Assembly (NCBI GenBank): GCA_019240405.1
Contig: JAFAYL010000059.1
Coordinates: 62,001 to 126,000, forward strand
Direction of reading: 5' to 3'
Origin: Acidobacteriaceae bacterium
GTDB taxonomy: Bacteria; Acidobacteriota; Terriglobia; Bryobacterales; Bryobacteraceae
Length of the DNA: 64,000 nt
Each line of letters opens with the position of its first letter. Positions within the stretch are counted from its first letter, which is position 1. This document shows positions 35,989 through 45,809 of this stretch, piece after piece. The notes below the pieces were generated by a model, which saw only the letters and a program-made list of their open reading frames with translations, did no database searches and was not told where the DNA came from. The translations under genes and the position numbers were made by a program.

Positions 35989-36390
35989 CTAACGGCCGCT
36001 AGCATCAATGCGCGCCTGAGCGCTTCGGGCAGCAAATAACGCCTGCGTAGCGGCCGCCTCAGTATCAGCATGCCTCAGAGCTTCGTTTGCGCTATTGAGG
36101 TCCTGGCGCGCTTTGTCGATATCGATATCCTCAGGAAATCCGGCGTGTTCGGCCAAAACACGAACGTGGTTATCAAAAATCTCGACGAAACCGCCCTCTA
36201 TGGCGAGCACGCGCTCGCCCCCGGCGGTTTTGTATGTCAAGACGCCAGCCCCTAATGCGCTGAGCAGCGGAGCGTGACCGGCAAGAATCCCCATGTACCC
36301 GTTCTGGCCGGGTAATTCGGCCTCAGTGACCTGCTCGTCAACAAGCAGTCGCTCGGGCGTGGCGACCTCGAGTTGAAACGTATCGGCCAT
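35989..36390 (-). CDS. atpC: ATP synthase F1 epsilon subunit
   Basis: The 133-residue product has the epsilon beta-sandwich (TFQLEVATPERLLVDEQVTE, GYMGILAGHAPLLSALGAGV, LAIEGGFVEIFDNHVRVLAE) and a C-terminal two-helix domain. It links gamma to the c-ring and can inhibit ATP hydrolysis. It is the last gene of the atp operon, 13 bp after atpD. Confidence 0.92.
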   Translation of the reverse strand: MADTFQLEVATPERLLVDEQVTEAELPGQNGYMGILAGHAPLLSALGAGVLTYKTAGGERVLAIEGGFVEIFDNHVRVLAEHAGFPEDIDIDKARQDLNSANEALRHADTEAAATQALFAARSAQARIDASGR

Positions 36391-36403
36391 ATCGAGTAAT
36401 GGG

Positions 36404-37867
<1,464 letters not shown>

Positions 37868-38725
37868 TTAGAGGGCGGCAGCGCCGCTCACAATTTCAAT
37901 GATTTCGCGCGTAATTGCAGCCTGGCGAACACGGTTCATATTCAGCGTTAACGTTTGAATGACATCCCCGGCGTTTGAGGTAGCCGAATCCATAGCTGTC
38001 ATCCGGGCGGCATGATAGGCGGAAATGGATTCAAGCATAGCTCGAAAAATCTCCATTTCGATGTAACGGGGGAGCAAAACGCGCAAGAGCTCTTCCGGCG
38101 GCTGCTCATAGATGTAATTAATCTGCTCGCCCCCTTCGGGAACTTCCACCGGAAGGATTCGTTTCGCGACTAGATTCGAGGCCATAATGTTCTTGAATTC
38201 GTTGAGAGCGATATAGACGGCGTCGACCTCGGACTTTCTGTAACGATCGATCATCTTGTCGGCGATTGCGCGGGCCTGTTCATAGTTGGGCTTCTCAACG
38301 ATGCCGATGTGCTCACCGGTAATTGTGAAGTTGCGCTTGCGGAAATAATCACGGCCCTTCCGTCCAACAGTCTCGATGCTTATCTCCGCGCCCCGATGCT
38401 CATCCAAAAACCGGTGCGCCATGCGAAAGAGATTTGCGTTAAAACCGCCAGCTAGCCCGGTGTCGCTGCTGACAACGATCAGTTGAATGCGCTTCTCTTC
38501 CCGGGTCTGGAGCAGAGGAAGATCGGCAACTGCTTGATCGCCGGCTGCCGCCGCGGCAAGATTCGACAGCACGCGGTGCATGATCTTTCCATAGGGTCGC
38601 GAGGCGATAGCTCGATCCTGTGCCCGGCGGAGCTTGGCAGCGGAGACCATCTTCATGGCTTTAGTGATCTGCTGCATGTTCTTGACGCTGCGAATGCGGC
38701 GCCGGATATCGATAAGGCTCGGCAT
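37868..38725 (-). CDS. atpG: ATP synthase F1 gamma subunit
   Basis: The 285-residue rotor subunit begins PSLIDIRRRIRSVKNMQQIT and ends NRVRQAAITREIIEIVSGAA, the two conserved coiled-coil ends. SSDTGLAGGFNANLF is the conserved central motif. It starts 3 bp after the atpA stop. Confidence 0.95.
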   Translation of the reverse strand: MPSLIDIRRRIRSVKNMQQITKAMKMVSAAKLRRAQDRAIASRPYGKIMHRVLSNLAAAAAGDQAVADLPLLQTREEKRIQLIVVSSDTGLAGGFNANLFRMAHRFLDEHRGAEISIETVGRKGRDYFRKRNFTITGEHIGIVEKPNYEQARAIADKMIDRYRKSEVDAVYIALNEFKNIMASNLVAKRILPVEVPEGGEQINYIYEQPPEELLRVLLPRYIEMEIFRAMLESISAYHAARMTAMDSATSNAGDVIQTLTLNMNRVRQAAITREIIEIVSGAAAL

Positions 38726-38728
38726 TTA

Positions 38729-40402
38729 CTACTTGTTCGAACCGACCGGTGTCGCCTCCGCGGCTGCAGTGTCTGGCTGACTGACTTCACCGGCCTCTGG
38801 CTTATAGCCATCGCCGCCGGGAACGTCTCTCGTCTGGTCTCGACCTTGCTTCACGCCTCGTGCTTCAGTTCGGGGTTTCGGAGCTTGCTTGGCCTCCAAG
38901 AAACGTTGTTTAAATTCTTTCAACGCGTCGTTCACTTGGCTCTTAATGTCGTCGTTTAATTCGCCCTTTTCACGAATCGTGCTTAATAGATCGGGCTTAC
39001 TGTTCTCGAGAAAGTTGTACAGCTCGGCCTCAAAGCGGCGGACATCTTCGACGGGCAGATCGTCGAGATAGCCATTCGTTCCAGCAAAGATGATCATCAC
39101 CTGCTTTTCGACAGGCAAGGGCGAGTATTGCCCCTGCTTCAGCACTTCAACCAAATGCTTGCCGCGATTGAGCTGTGCTTGGGATGCTTTGTCGAGGTCT
39201 GAGCCAAACTGGGCGAAGGCAGCGAGCTCACGGTATTGCGCTAAGTCGAGACGCAAACTTCCGGCGACGGAACGCATCGCCTTCACTTGCGCGCTTCCGC
39301 CAACACGGCTAACCGAGAGACCGACGTTGATAGCAGGCCGGATGTTGGAGTTAAACAAATCGCCCTCGAGATAAATCTGACCATCGGTGATCGAAATGAC
39401 GTTGGTCGGAATGTACGCCGAGACGTCTCCGGCTTGCGTCTCAATGAACGGAAGAGCGGTCAGAGATCCGCCGCCCTTTTCGTCGTTTAACTTCGCCGCG
39501 CGCTCGAGCAACCGGCTGTGAAGATAGAAAACATCTCCTGGATACGCCTCGCGCCCGGGCGGCCGCCGCAATAGTAGAGAAATCTCTCGGTAGGCAGCGG
39601 CATGCTTGGACAGATCATCGTAAATGCAGAGCGCATGCCTCCGCGAGTCGCGGAAGTACTCGCCAATCGAGCAACCAGCGTAAGGCGCGATGTACTGCAT
39701 CGGAGCGGGATCAGAGGCTGTCGCAGCGACGACGACTGTGTAATCCATCGCGTCGTGCTCGTCAAGTATTTTGACGACCTGAGCCACGGTCGACCGTTTT
39801 TGTCCGATTGCGACGTAGATGCAAATGAGATCGCCACCCTTTTGATTGATGATCGTGTCGAGCGCGATGGTGGTTTTTCCGGTCTGACGATCGCCGATGA
39901 TCAATTCGCGCTGGCCACGCCCGATCGGCACCATGGCGTCAATGGCTTTGATTCCCGTTTGCACGGGCTGTTTGACAGGGAGGCGGTCGACAACTCCGGG
40001 GGCTAAACGCTCCAGCGGATTGAAATCCTTTGTATCGATTGCACCCTTACCATCAATCGGCCGGCCCAATGCATCGACGACGCGCCCAATCATCGCGTCT
40101 CCGACTGGAATCGACATGATGCGGCCAGTTCGCCGCACCTGATCGCCTTCTTTCACGCCCGAGAAGTCACCGAGCAAGACTGCGCCGACTTGATCTTCTT
40201 CCAAGTTCAAAGCGATTCCGACCGTTTCAGGACCGAATTCGATGAGCTCGCCGGCCATTACTTTTTCGAGGCCATAAATTCGGGCGATACCATCCCCAAC
40301 GCTGATGACGGAGCCAGTCTCCGACACGCTCTCGACCGCATCCAGGTTTTCGATTTCCGACTGAAGAACGCGCGAGATTTCGTCTGCTCTGATTTGGGCC
40401 AT
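38729..40402 (-). CDS. atpA: ATP synthase F1 alpha subunit with C-terminal extension
   Basis: The product is 557 residues, about 50 more than usual. The core is standard: [13 protein letters not shown], Walker [18 protein letters not shown], and the alpha signature [17 protein letters not shown]. After the normal end near [10 protein letters not shown] it continues with about 50 residues rich in Pro, Gly, Glu and Ala ([20 protein letters not shown]) and no predicted fold. The alpha subunit carries the non-catalytic nucleotide sites. The gene lies 8 bp after atpH and 3 bp before atpG. Confidence 0.96.
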   Translation of the reverse strand: MAQIRADEISRVLQSEIENLDAVESVSETGSVISVGDGIARIYGLEKVMAGELIEFGPETVGIALNLEEDQVGAVLLGDFSGVKEGDQVRRTGRIMSIPVGDAMIGRVVDALGRPIDGKGAIDTKDFNPLERLAPGVVDRLPVKQPVQTGIKAIDAMVPIGRGQRELIIGDRQTGKTTIALDTIINQKGGDLICIYVAIGQKRSTVAQVVKILDEHDAMDYTVVVAATASDPAPMQYIAPYAGCSIGEYFRDSRRHALCIYDDLSKHAAAYREISLLLRRPPGREAYPGDVFYLHSRLLERAAKLNDEKGGGSLTALPFIETQAGDVSAYIPTNVISITDGQIYLEGDLFNSNIRPAINVGLSVSRVGGSAQVKAMRSVAGSLRLDLAQYRELAAFAQFGSDLDKASQAQLNRGKHLVEVLKQGQYSPLPVEKQVMIIFAGTNGYLDDLPVEDVRRFEAELYNFLENSKPDLLSTIREKGELNDDIKSQVNDALKEFKQRFLEAKQAPKPRTEARGVKQGRDQTRDVPGGDGYKPEAGEVSQPDTAAAEATPVGSNK

Positions 40403-40410
40403 AATTCCCC

Positions 40411-40962
40411 TTAGATGTGTGCCTCCAAACGTTGGCGCATGGTTTCCAGCCTGCCGCGAAGCGAGGCGTCGTATTGCCGGGAAGCGACGTCAGCGCGAAT
40501 TCCCCCGAGCAGCGCCGGATCTACCTTATAGTGTGCCCTGATGAATTTTCCGATTTTGGTACCGAGTGCGCGTTCAATTTGCTCCCGCTGTTCGGCCGTG
40601 AGCTCTTTGGCGGACACGATTTCAGCCGGAATCCAGCCCAACCGCTCATCCACGATTGAGGCGAAACTCTTGCCGATGCCGCTCAGTTCCCGAATCCTGC
40701 GATGCCGCGCAACAACGAGAAGAAAGTTTCGGATGATGCGATGGAACTTCATTTCGTCAGCCAGTCTCGAGATCACGGCTTGCTTGCGGGTCTTACTCAC
40801 GGCTGGCGAAAGCAAAGCGACTTGAAGCTGTCTCGAGCCTGAGACTAGAGATTCAGCGGCGCCAAGCTGAGCAACCGCTTCTTGAGGCGACAAACCGGAG
40901 CGGGGAGCAAATACAGCGTCCGCGAGAGCACGAGCATAATGGGTCGCTAGAGCGCTGGTCAT
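40411..40962 (-). CDS. atpH: ATP synthase F1 delta subunit
   Basis: The 183-residue product starts with the typical [15 protein letters not shown] and ends with [20 protein letters not shown], both delta/OSCP hallmarks. It connects the b stalk to the top of F1. Its start overlaps the stop of the b subunit gene by 4 bp. Confidence 0.92.
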   Translation of the reverse strand: MTSALATHYARALADAVFAPRSGLSPQEAVAQLGAAESLVSGSRQLQVALLSPAVSKTRKQAVISRLADEMKFHRIIRNFLLVVARHRRIRELSGIGKSFASIVDERLGWIPAEIVSAKELTAEQREQIERALGTKIGKFIRAHYKVDPALLGGIRADVASRQYDASLRGRLETMRQRLEAHI

Positions 40963-41540
40963 TTTGTGCCTTGCTCGACCAAGTGTACGAACGAGCGAAC
41001 GAACGGGTCTTGTGGCTCGGAAGCGAGGCGGTCCTGAAGCCGTCGCTCGGCCGATGCGAGGGCGAGTTGTGCTGTATGTCGGCGAACCTGGCGCGCGCCT
41101 TCCAAACGAAAGGCATCTATTTCCGCCGCAATATTCCGCTGGATGTGCTCCAGTTCGGCTTGCGTCTCTTGCCGAAAGCGCTCGTGCTCGCGCTCCATTT
41201 CTTCCGCGTATTGTTGACGAAGCTTTTTCACTTCATCGGCAAGTCCGGCCACCTTGCGATCGATCTCAGAAGAGCGGAATTCAGCTTCGATCTTGAGTCC
41301 GGTGGCGTCGTGGATGGCTTTTTGGATCTCAGCGGAGCGCGCATTGAAGAATGCAGGGGCATATTTCGCGATCAAATAGCCTAGGCCGATGGCGAAAATG
41401 ATCGTGTTAACGATTTTCCAAATGGTGATGGCATCCAACTGAGCCGTTTCCTGCGCTGTTGGAAGCTGGGCAGCCGCGCAGTATTCGATTGCGCCAAAAG
41501 CAATAAATAGAGCGAATGAAAAACCATTTACGCGACGCAC
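40959..41540 (-). CDS. atpF: ATP synthase F0 b subunit
   Basis: The product is 193 residues from GTG at 41540, which overlaps the stop of the preceding b-prime gene as TAGTG. A longer open frame to 41720 is antisense-like extra sequence inside that gene. An N-terminal hydrophobic stretch that may be a signal is followed by a membrane helix (IWKIVNTIIFAIGLGYLIAK), then a long charged coiled coil (EIDRKVAGLADEVKKLRQQY). It forms half of the peripheral stalk with the b-prime protein. Its stop overlaps atpH. Confidence 0.85.
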   Translation of the reverse strand: MRRVNGFSFALFIAFGAIEYCAAAQLPTAQETAQLDAITIWKIVNTIIFAIGLGYLIAKYAPAFFNARSAEIQKAIHDATGLKIEAEFRSSEIDRKVAGLADEVKKLRQQYAEEMEREHERFRQETQAELEHIQRNIAAEIDAFRLEGARQVRRHTAQLALASAERRLQDRLASEPQDPFVRSFVHLVEQGTK

Positions 41541-41989
41541 TATGCTGCTCTCCGGCGCAGGAGCGAGTTGACGATTTCGCCACTCAATTGTTCGACTGTC
41601 GTATTCAGTTCTGCCTGGGCGCGCTCGACTTCTTCTGCGATTGAGCGCTTGGCTTGCTGAAGCGTCTGGTCGGCTTCGGCGCGGGCTTTGGCGATTGCTT
41701 GCGCTTGCTCGTCGGTCCATTTGCGGCGCAGCGCTTCGTGCTCCTGTTCGAGCTCAGCGCGGGCGAGCTGCAACGCGCGTTGAAACTCTGACGTCTTCTG
41801 ATCTGCTGCCGCAAAAGCCTGCTCGGCCAGGCGCTTCACTCCTTCAGTGGCCTTTTTCCGCTCATCCAAGACATTTGCCAGGGGTTTGAAGAAGACCTGC
41901 TTGAGGTAGACGGTCAAAAAAACAAAAAAAATGATCGTCGGAACTGCTTTGATGAGCAGATCGCCAAGACTATGTAGAGTGGCTTCCAT
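41540..41989 (-). CDS. ATP synthase F0 b-prime-type subunit (second b)
   Basis: The 149-residue product has one N-terminal membrane helix (AVPTIIFFVFLTVYLKQVFF), then KPLANVLDERKKATEG and a long coiled coil to the C-terminus. It is shorter than the following b protein and clearly homologous in layout, so the stalk is probably a b/b-prime heterodimer, as known in photosynthetic bacteria and several other phyla. It is the first gene of the operon here; no a, c or i subunit gene lies upstream. Confidence 0.85.
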   Translation of the reverse strand: MEATLHSLGDLLIKAVPTIIFFVFLTVYLKQVFFKPLANVLDERKKATEGVKRLAEQAFAAADQKTSEFQRALQLARAELEQEHEALRRKWTDEQAQAIAKARAEADQTLQQAKRSIAEEVERAQAELNTTVEQLSGEIVNSLLRRRAA

Positions 41990-42300
41990 GCAGGCTGTTT
42001 TCCTGTGTGGCCGGCGCGCTTCCTGGATATAGGGCAGACTAAGAGTGCTTCAAGCGTTCGCCTATGAACTTACGCTAACACAGCGGGCTGGCCTGGGCAG
42101 ATGCTTGCGCTTGCCGCCACCGCGCGTTTTGAAGATCCCAATTTTCAGTATCAAAATTCAGAATCTTCGTTCGTCAGAAAAGCGCAAAAACAGCGGTTGA
42201 CAGGCCCAATTTGCGTGTACACTGGATTCAGGTACTTTATTTGAACTATTGCTCCTCCGCTCCCCTGACGCGTACGCGCGTCTTCACCCGCTAGTCCGGC
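41990..42300. other. 311-bp divergent region between atp operon and infC
   Basis: The region must hold the leftward atp promoter and the rightward infC promoter. A TTGACA element with TACACT 15 nt downstream lies at 42197-42223, facing infC. The rest shows an AT-rich patch near 42130-42180 and no short gene that I can support. I found no classical infC autoregulatory structure by eye. Confidence 0.4.
42197..42223 (+). promoter_or_regulatory. Possible infC promoter
   Basis: TTGACA (42197-42202) is a perfect -35 box. TACACT (42218-42223) follows after 15 nt, which is shorter than the usual 17. The leader to the infC ATG would be about 70 nt. Confidence 0.4.
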
Positions 42301-42915
42301 ATGTATCCACCGAGAAGCTTCCCGCCGCGCCGGCCTAAAATTCGAGAAAACGTAAACGAGGCAATCCGAGTGAAAGAGGTCCGCGCTGTTTTTCCGGACG
42401 GATCGGCCGAGATCATGCCAACTCCAAATGCTGTGCGCAAGGCGCAGGATATGGGTCTCGATCTGATTCTGATTGCGCCTACGGCGGAACCGCCGGTTGC
42501 GAAAGCCATGGACTTCGGTCAATGGCAATACGAACAGAAAAAGAAGCAGCATGAGGCCAAGAAAAAACAGCACGTTATTCAGGTGAAAGAGCTGAAATTC
42601 CGGCCGAATACAGACGACCACGACTACGACTTTAAACGAAACCATGCGATTCGATTTCTGAAAGAAGGAAATCGCGTGAAAGCAATCGTGCAGTTCCGGG
42701 GCCGCGAGATCGCGCATACCGAGCTGGGCAAAAAGTTGTTACTGCGGTTCGCCGACGACTTGGCTGGGATCGGAGCAATAGAGGGGCATCCACGGTTAGA
42801 AGGTCGCAACGCTCACGTGATCATCAGTCCGGTCAAGCCCGGCAGCGCGCCCAAAGAAAGACCCGAAAGAGCCAAGGAACAGACTCCAGCACCGACGGTC
42901 GGAACGCAAGCCTGA
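42301..42915 (+). CDS. infC: Translation initiation factor IF-3
   Basis: The 204-residue product has the N-domain (RENVNEAIRVKEVRAVFPDG), the linker MDFGQWQYEQKKKQHEAKKK, and the C-domain (VKELKFRPNTDDHDYDFKRN, GNRVKAIVQFRGREIAHTEL). It binds the 30S subunit and ensures correct initiator selection. A tail of about 25 residues rich in Pro/Glu/Lys follows the core. It starts at ATG rather than the AUU used in enterics. It is not followed by rpmI-rplT; the next gene converges from the other strand. Confidence 0.95.
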   Translation: MYPPRSFPPRRPKIRENVNEAIRVKEVRAVFPDGSAEIMPTPNAVRKAQDMGLDLILIAPTAEPPVAKAMDFGQWQYEQKKKQHEAKKKQHVIQVKELKFRPNTDDHDYDFKRNHAIRFLKEGNRVKAIVQFRGREIAHTELGKKLLLRFADDLAGIGAIEGHPRLEGRNAHVIISPVKPGSAPKERPERAKEQTPAPTVGTQA

Positions 42916-42944
42916 CGATAACACAAATAACTGAATAACTGCGG

Positions 42945-44000
42945 CTATCGAAAGTCTTCTTGCAATTCCTGCAACGCCGCTGAACCAGGGCACAGGTTCT
43001 CGTAGGGTATGCGGGACAGCGGAACGTGTGATGTTCGATTCATCTCGTGCAAATCGCTGACGCTTTCGTCGACGAACAGCAATCCTGTAACGATAACTCC
43101 CTTGCTCTGCTGGGCCATCAGGTACGCGGTCGCCTTCTGGCGGTCGGCTGGATCGTAGTCGGCGGGAACGGATTTGAACTGCACAACACTGCCATCGTGC
43201 ATGGTTACGCTAGTGATTCCGTTTTGAGCGATGGTGGCTAGAATTTCTTTTTCGGGCGGAACGAAATCGACTTCCGTCGCCTTCAGCTCATGCTGGCGCG
43301 TGTACAGATAACTCTTCGTCGATCCAGTGTGGTCGTTAAATGTGACGCACGGGGAGATCACGTCAATCAGCGCGAACCCTCGGTGTGCAAGAGCCGCTCT
43401 CAGAATAGGGACGAGCTGATCCTTGTCACCGGAAAAACTGCGCGCTACAAACGTGGCTCCTATGCTGAGGGCGAGCATCACCGGATCAATGGGCGACATC
43501 TCATTGGCCTCTCCGCGCTTGCTTTTTGAGCCGGTATCGGCGGAAGCCGAAAACTGCCCCTTCGTCAGCCCGTACACACCGTTGTTTTCGATGATGTAGA
43601 CCATCTTGACGTTGCGCCGGATGGCGTGACACAGATGTCCGAGCCCGATCGATAGTGAGTCGCCGTCTCCAGAGACGCCGATATAAGTTAGCTCGCGATT
43701 TGCGGCGTTCGCGCCAGTGGCAATGGGCGGCATGCGGCCATGCGCAGAATTAAACCCATGCGCGCCGTGTGCGAAGTAAGCCGGCGTCTTGGAGGAGCAT
43801 CCGATTCCGCTCATTTTGGCGAGCATGTGGGGTTCTATTGAAACTTCCCAAAGCGCTCGAACGATCGCGGCGGTTATAGAGTCGTGACCACATCCCGCGC
43901 ACAGAGTGGACATGGAGCCCTCGTAATCGCGCAGGGTCAGCCCGAGCTGATTCCGCTGCAAGCTGGGATGAGTAACGACCGGCTTAACAATTGAAGGCAT
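42945..44000 (-). CDS. korB: 2-oxoacid:ferredoxin oxidoreductase beta subunit, KorB-like
   Basis: The 351-residue product binds thiamine diphosphate (GVSGDGDSLSIGLGHLCHAI, then VYIIENNGVYGLTKGQF). It has four Cys placed for a 4Fe-4S cluster (CAGCGHDS at residues 34-37, Cys68, Cys218 in ISPCVTF). With KorA it converts 2-oxoglutarate or another 2-oxoacid to the acyl-CoA while reducing ferredoxin. It lies 3 bp after korA. Preference for 2-oxoglutarate is the most common assignment for this layout but is not proven. Confidence 0.88.
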   Translation of the reverse strand: MPSIVKPVVTHPSLQRNQLGLTLRDYEGSMSTLCAGCGHDSITAAIVRALWEVSIEPHMLAKMSGIGCSSKTPAYFAHGAHGFNSAHGRMPPIATGANAANRELTYIGVSGDGDSLSIGLGHLCHAIRRNVKMVYIIENNGVYGLTKGQFSASADTGSKSKRGEANEMSPIDPVMLALSIGATFVARSFSGDKDQLVPILRAALAHRGFALIDVISPCVTFNDHTGSTKSYLYTRQHELKATEVDFVPPEKEILATIAQNGITSVTMHDGSVVQFKSVPADYDPADRQKATAYLMAQQSKGVIVTGLLFVDESVSDLHEMNRTSHVPLSRIPYENLCPGSAALQELQEDFR

Positions 44001-44003
44001 TCA

Positions 44004-45809
44004 CTATTTCTCCAACTGGTGCATGATTCCGTCCACCACGTGACGAGCGCTCAGCGGGAATCCTCCATATACCAAGACAGATCGAACTCTATCCTTAGGC
44101 ACGCAGGTCTCAAGGATCAGCAGAGATCGAAGCTGCGCGTCGCGATTCTGCTCGACAACGAAGCAGAACTCGTGTTCGTAAAGAAATGCCTCCACGCTCT
44201 TGTGAAAAGGAAACCCGCGAACGCGCATGTAGTCGGCGGGAATATCTCGATCCGCCAGAAGATCGAGTGCTTCCAGAACCGCAGGCTCGCAGCCGCCAAT
44301 TGTAATCACGCCGAACCGGGCTTCCGAGCGTCTATCGATTTCCGGCAAAGGAACGAAATTTGCCGCGGCTTTTTGTTTGCGCGCGAGACGATCCATCACT
44401 TCCTGGTACTCGCTCGGCGTTTCCGTGTATCCGCCGAACTTGTTGTGGCCGGAGCCGCGAGCTACATAGGCGCCGCGCGGATCAACGCCGGGCAGGGTTC
44501 GTGGAGCAACGTGATCCTCGTCTTCTCCGGAGTAGCGGTTGTATCTCGTGAGCTGCTCGAGCTCGGTGGGGCCGAGCACGCGTCCGCGATCCGGCCGATA
44601 GGAATCGTCCCAGGCCAAGCCCGGTACTACCCAATCGTTCATTCCGATATCGAGATCGGACAGCATGATGACAGGAGTTTGAAAGCGCTCGGCGAGATCG
44701 AAGGACCGGATCGCGAATTCAAAGCATTCGGCCGGATTCGCCGGGAACAGAAGAATGTGCTTTGTATCTCCGTGCGAGGCGTAAGCGCACTCGATGAGGT
44801 CCGCTTGCTGTGTGCGGGTTGGCATGCCAGTTGAGGGACCGACGCGCTGAACATCGATAACCACGGCAGGAATCTCCGTGTAGTAAGCCAAACCGAGCAA
44901 TTCGTTCATGAGCGAGATGCCCGGTCCGGCTGTGGAAGTGAATGCCCGCGCGCCATTCCAGGAAGCGCCGATGACCATGCCGATGGCCGCCAGCTCGTCT
45001 TCTGCTTGCAAAATGACGTAATTGTTCTCAGCTGTTTCCGGATCGCGCCGATACTTCTCGCAAAATTGCTTAAACGCATCCATTACCGATGTCGCAGGCG
45101 TGATCGGATACCACGCGGCAACGGTAGCGCCGGCGTAGATGCAGCCCAGCGCGGTGGCTGTATTGCCGTCGATTAGAATCTTGTCGCCATTTGCATCCAT
45201 CTTCTCGAGATGGAAATTGAGCGGACACTCAAACTGCTGCTTCGCGTAGTCATACCCCAGGCGTAACGCTCGACGATTCGATTCCCGCAGCGCCTTTTTT
45301 CCCGCGAATCGCTCATCGAGGAGCTGCTCCACAAGGGGCATATCGATGTCGAGCGTTGCGACGAGCGAACCCGCATAGGCGATGTTTTTCATGAGCGTAC
45401 GCTCGCGCGGATCCTTGAAATGTTCATTGCACATTTGCGCGAGCGGCACAGGCAAGAAGTTGACATCCTCGCGATAGAGAGCGCGGTCGAGAGGCCAAGA
45501 GGAATCGTAAAGGACATACCCGCCGGACCGCACTTCGCCGATATCGCGGGCATATGTCTGCGCATTCATCGCGACCATCAGATCGTAATCCAGAGCGCGG
45601 GCCGTGTGGCCATCTTTATTGACACGAATTTCGTACCAGGTGGGCAATCCCTGAATGTTGGACGGGAACAAATTCTTGCCGGACACGGGAATGCCCATCC
45701 GGAAAATGGCCTGCATGAGAAGGCCATTTGCGCTGGCTGAGCCGGTTCCGTTTACGTTGGCCAGCTTGATTGCGAAATCGTTTACGCGGGAATGCAACTG
45801 GTCATGCAC
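44004..45809 (-). CDS. korA: 2-oxoacid:ferredoxin oxidoreductase, fused gamma-alpha subunit, KorA-like
   Basis: The product is about 601 residues from GTG at 45809; TTG at 45797 is an alternative, and a longer frame to 45905 lies inside the upstream gene. The N-terminal gamma domain has ANVNGTGSASANGLLMQAIF and NIQGLPTWYEIRV. The alpha domain has AAWYPITPATSVMDAFKQF, the 2-oxoacid binding motif. The gamma-alpha fusion plus a separate beta is typical of two-subunit Kor enzymes. It overlaps the end of the flavoprotein gene by about 28 bp, which suggests coupled translation. Confidence 0.88.
   Translation of the reverse strand: MHDQLHSRVNDFAIKLANVNGTGSASANGLLMQAIFRMGIPVSGKNLFPSNIQGLPTWYEIRVNKDGHTARALDYDLMVAMNAQTYARDIGEVRSGGYVLYDSSWPLDRALYREDVNFLPVPLAQMCNEHFKDPRERTLMKNIAYAGSLVATLDIDMPLVEQLLDERFAGKKALRESNRRALRLGYDYAKQQFECPLNFHLEKMDANGDKILIDGNTATALGCIYAGATVAAWYPITPATSVMDAFKQFCEKYRRDPETAENNYVILQAEDELAAIGMVIGASWNGARAFTSTAGPGISLMNELLGLAYYTEIPAVVIDVQRVGPSTGMPTRTQQADLIECAYASHGDTKHILLFPANPAECFEFAIRSFDLAERFQTPVIMLSDLDIGMNDWVVPGLAWDDSYRPDRGRVLGPTELEQLTRYNRYSGEDEDHVAPRTLPGVDPRGAYVARGSGHNKFGGYTETPSEYQEVMDRLARKQKAAANFVPLPEIDRRSEARFGVITIGGCEPAVLEALDLLADRDIPADYMRVRGFPFHKSVEAFLYEHEFCFVVEQNRDAQLRSLLILETCVPKDRVRSVLVYGGFPLSARHVVDGIMHQLEK

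Noticed and set aside
40959-41720. A longer 253-residue start for the ATP synthase b subunit.
   Set aside because: The first 60 residues overlap the b-prime gene in another frame and are Arg/Ser-rich without membrane character; the GTG in the TAGTG overlap at 41540 fits the family.
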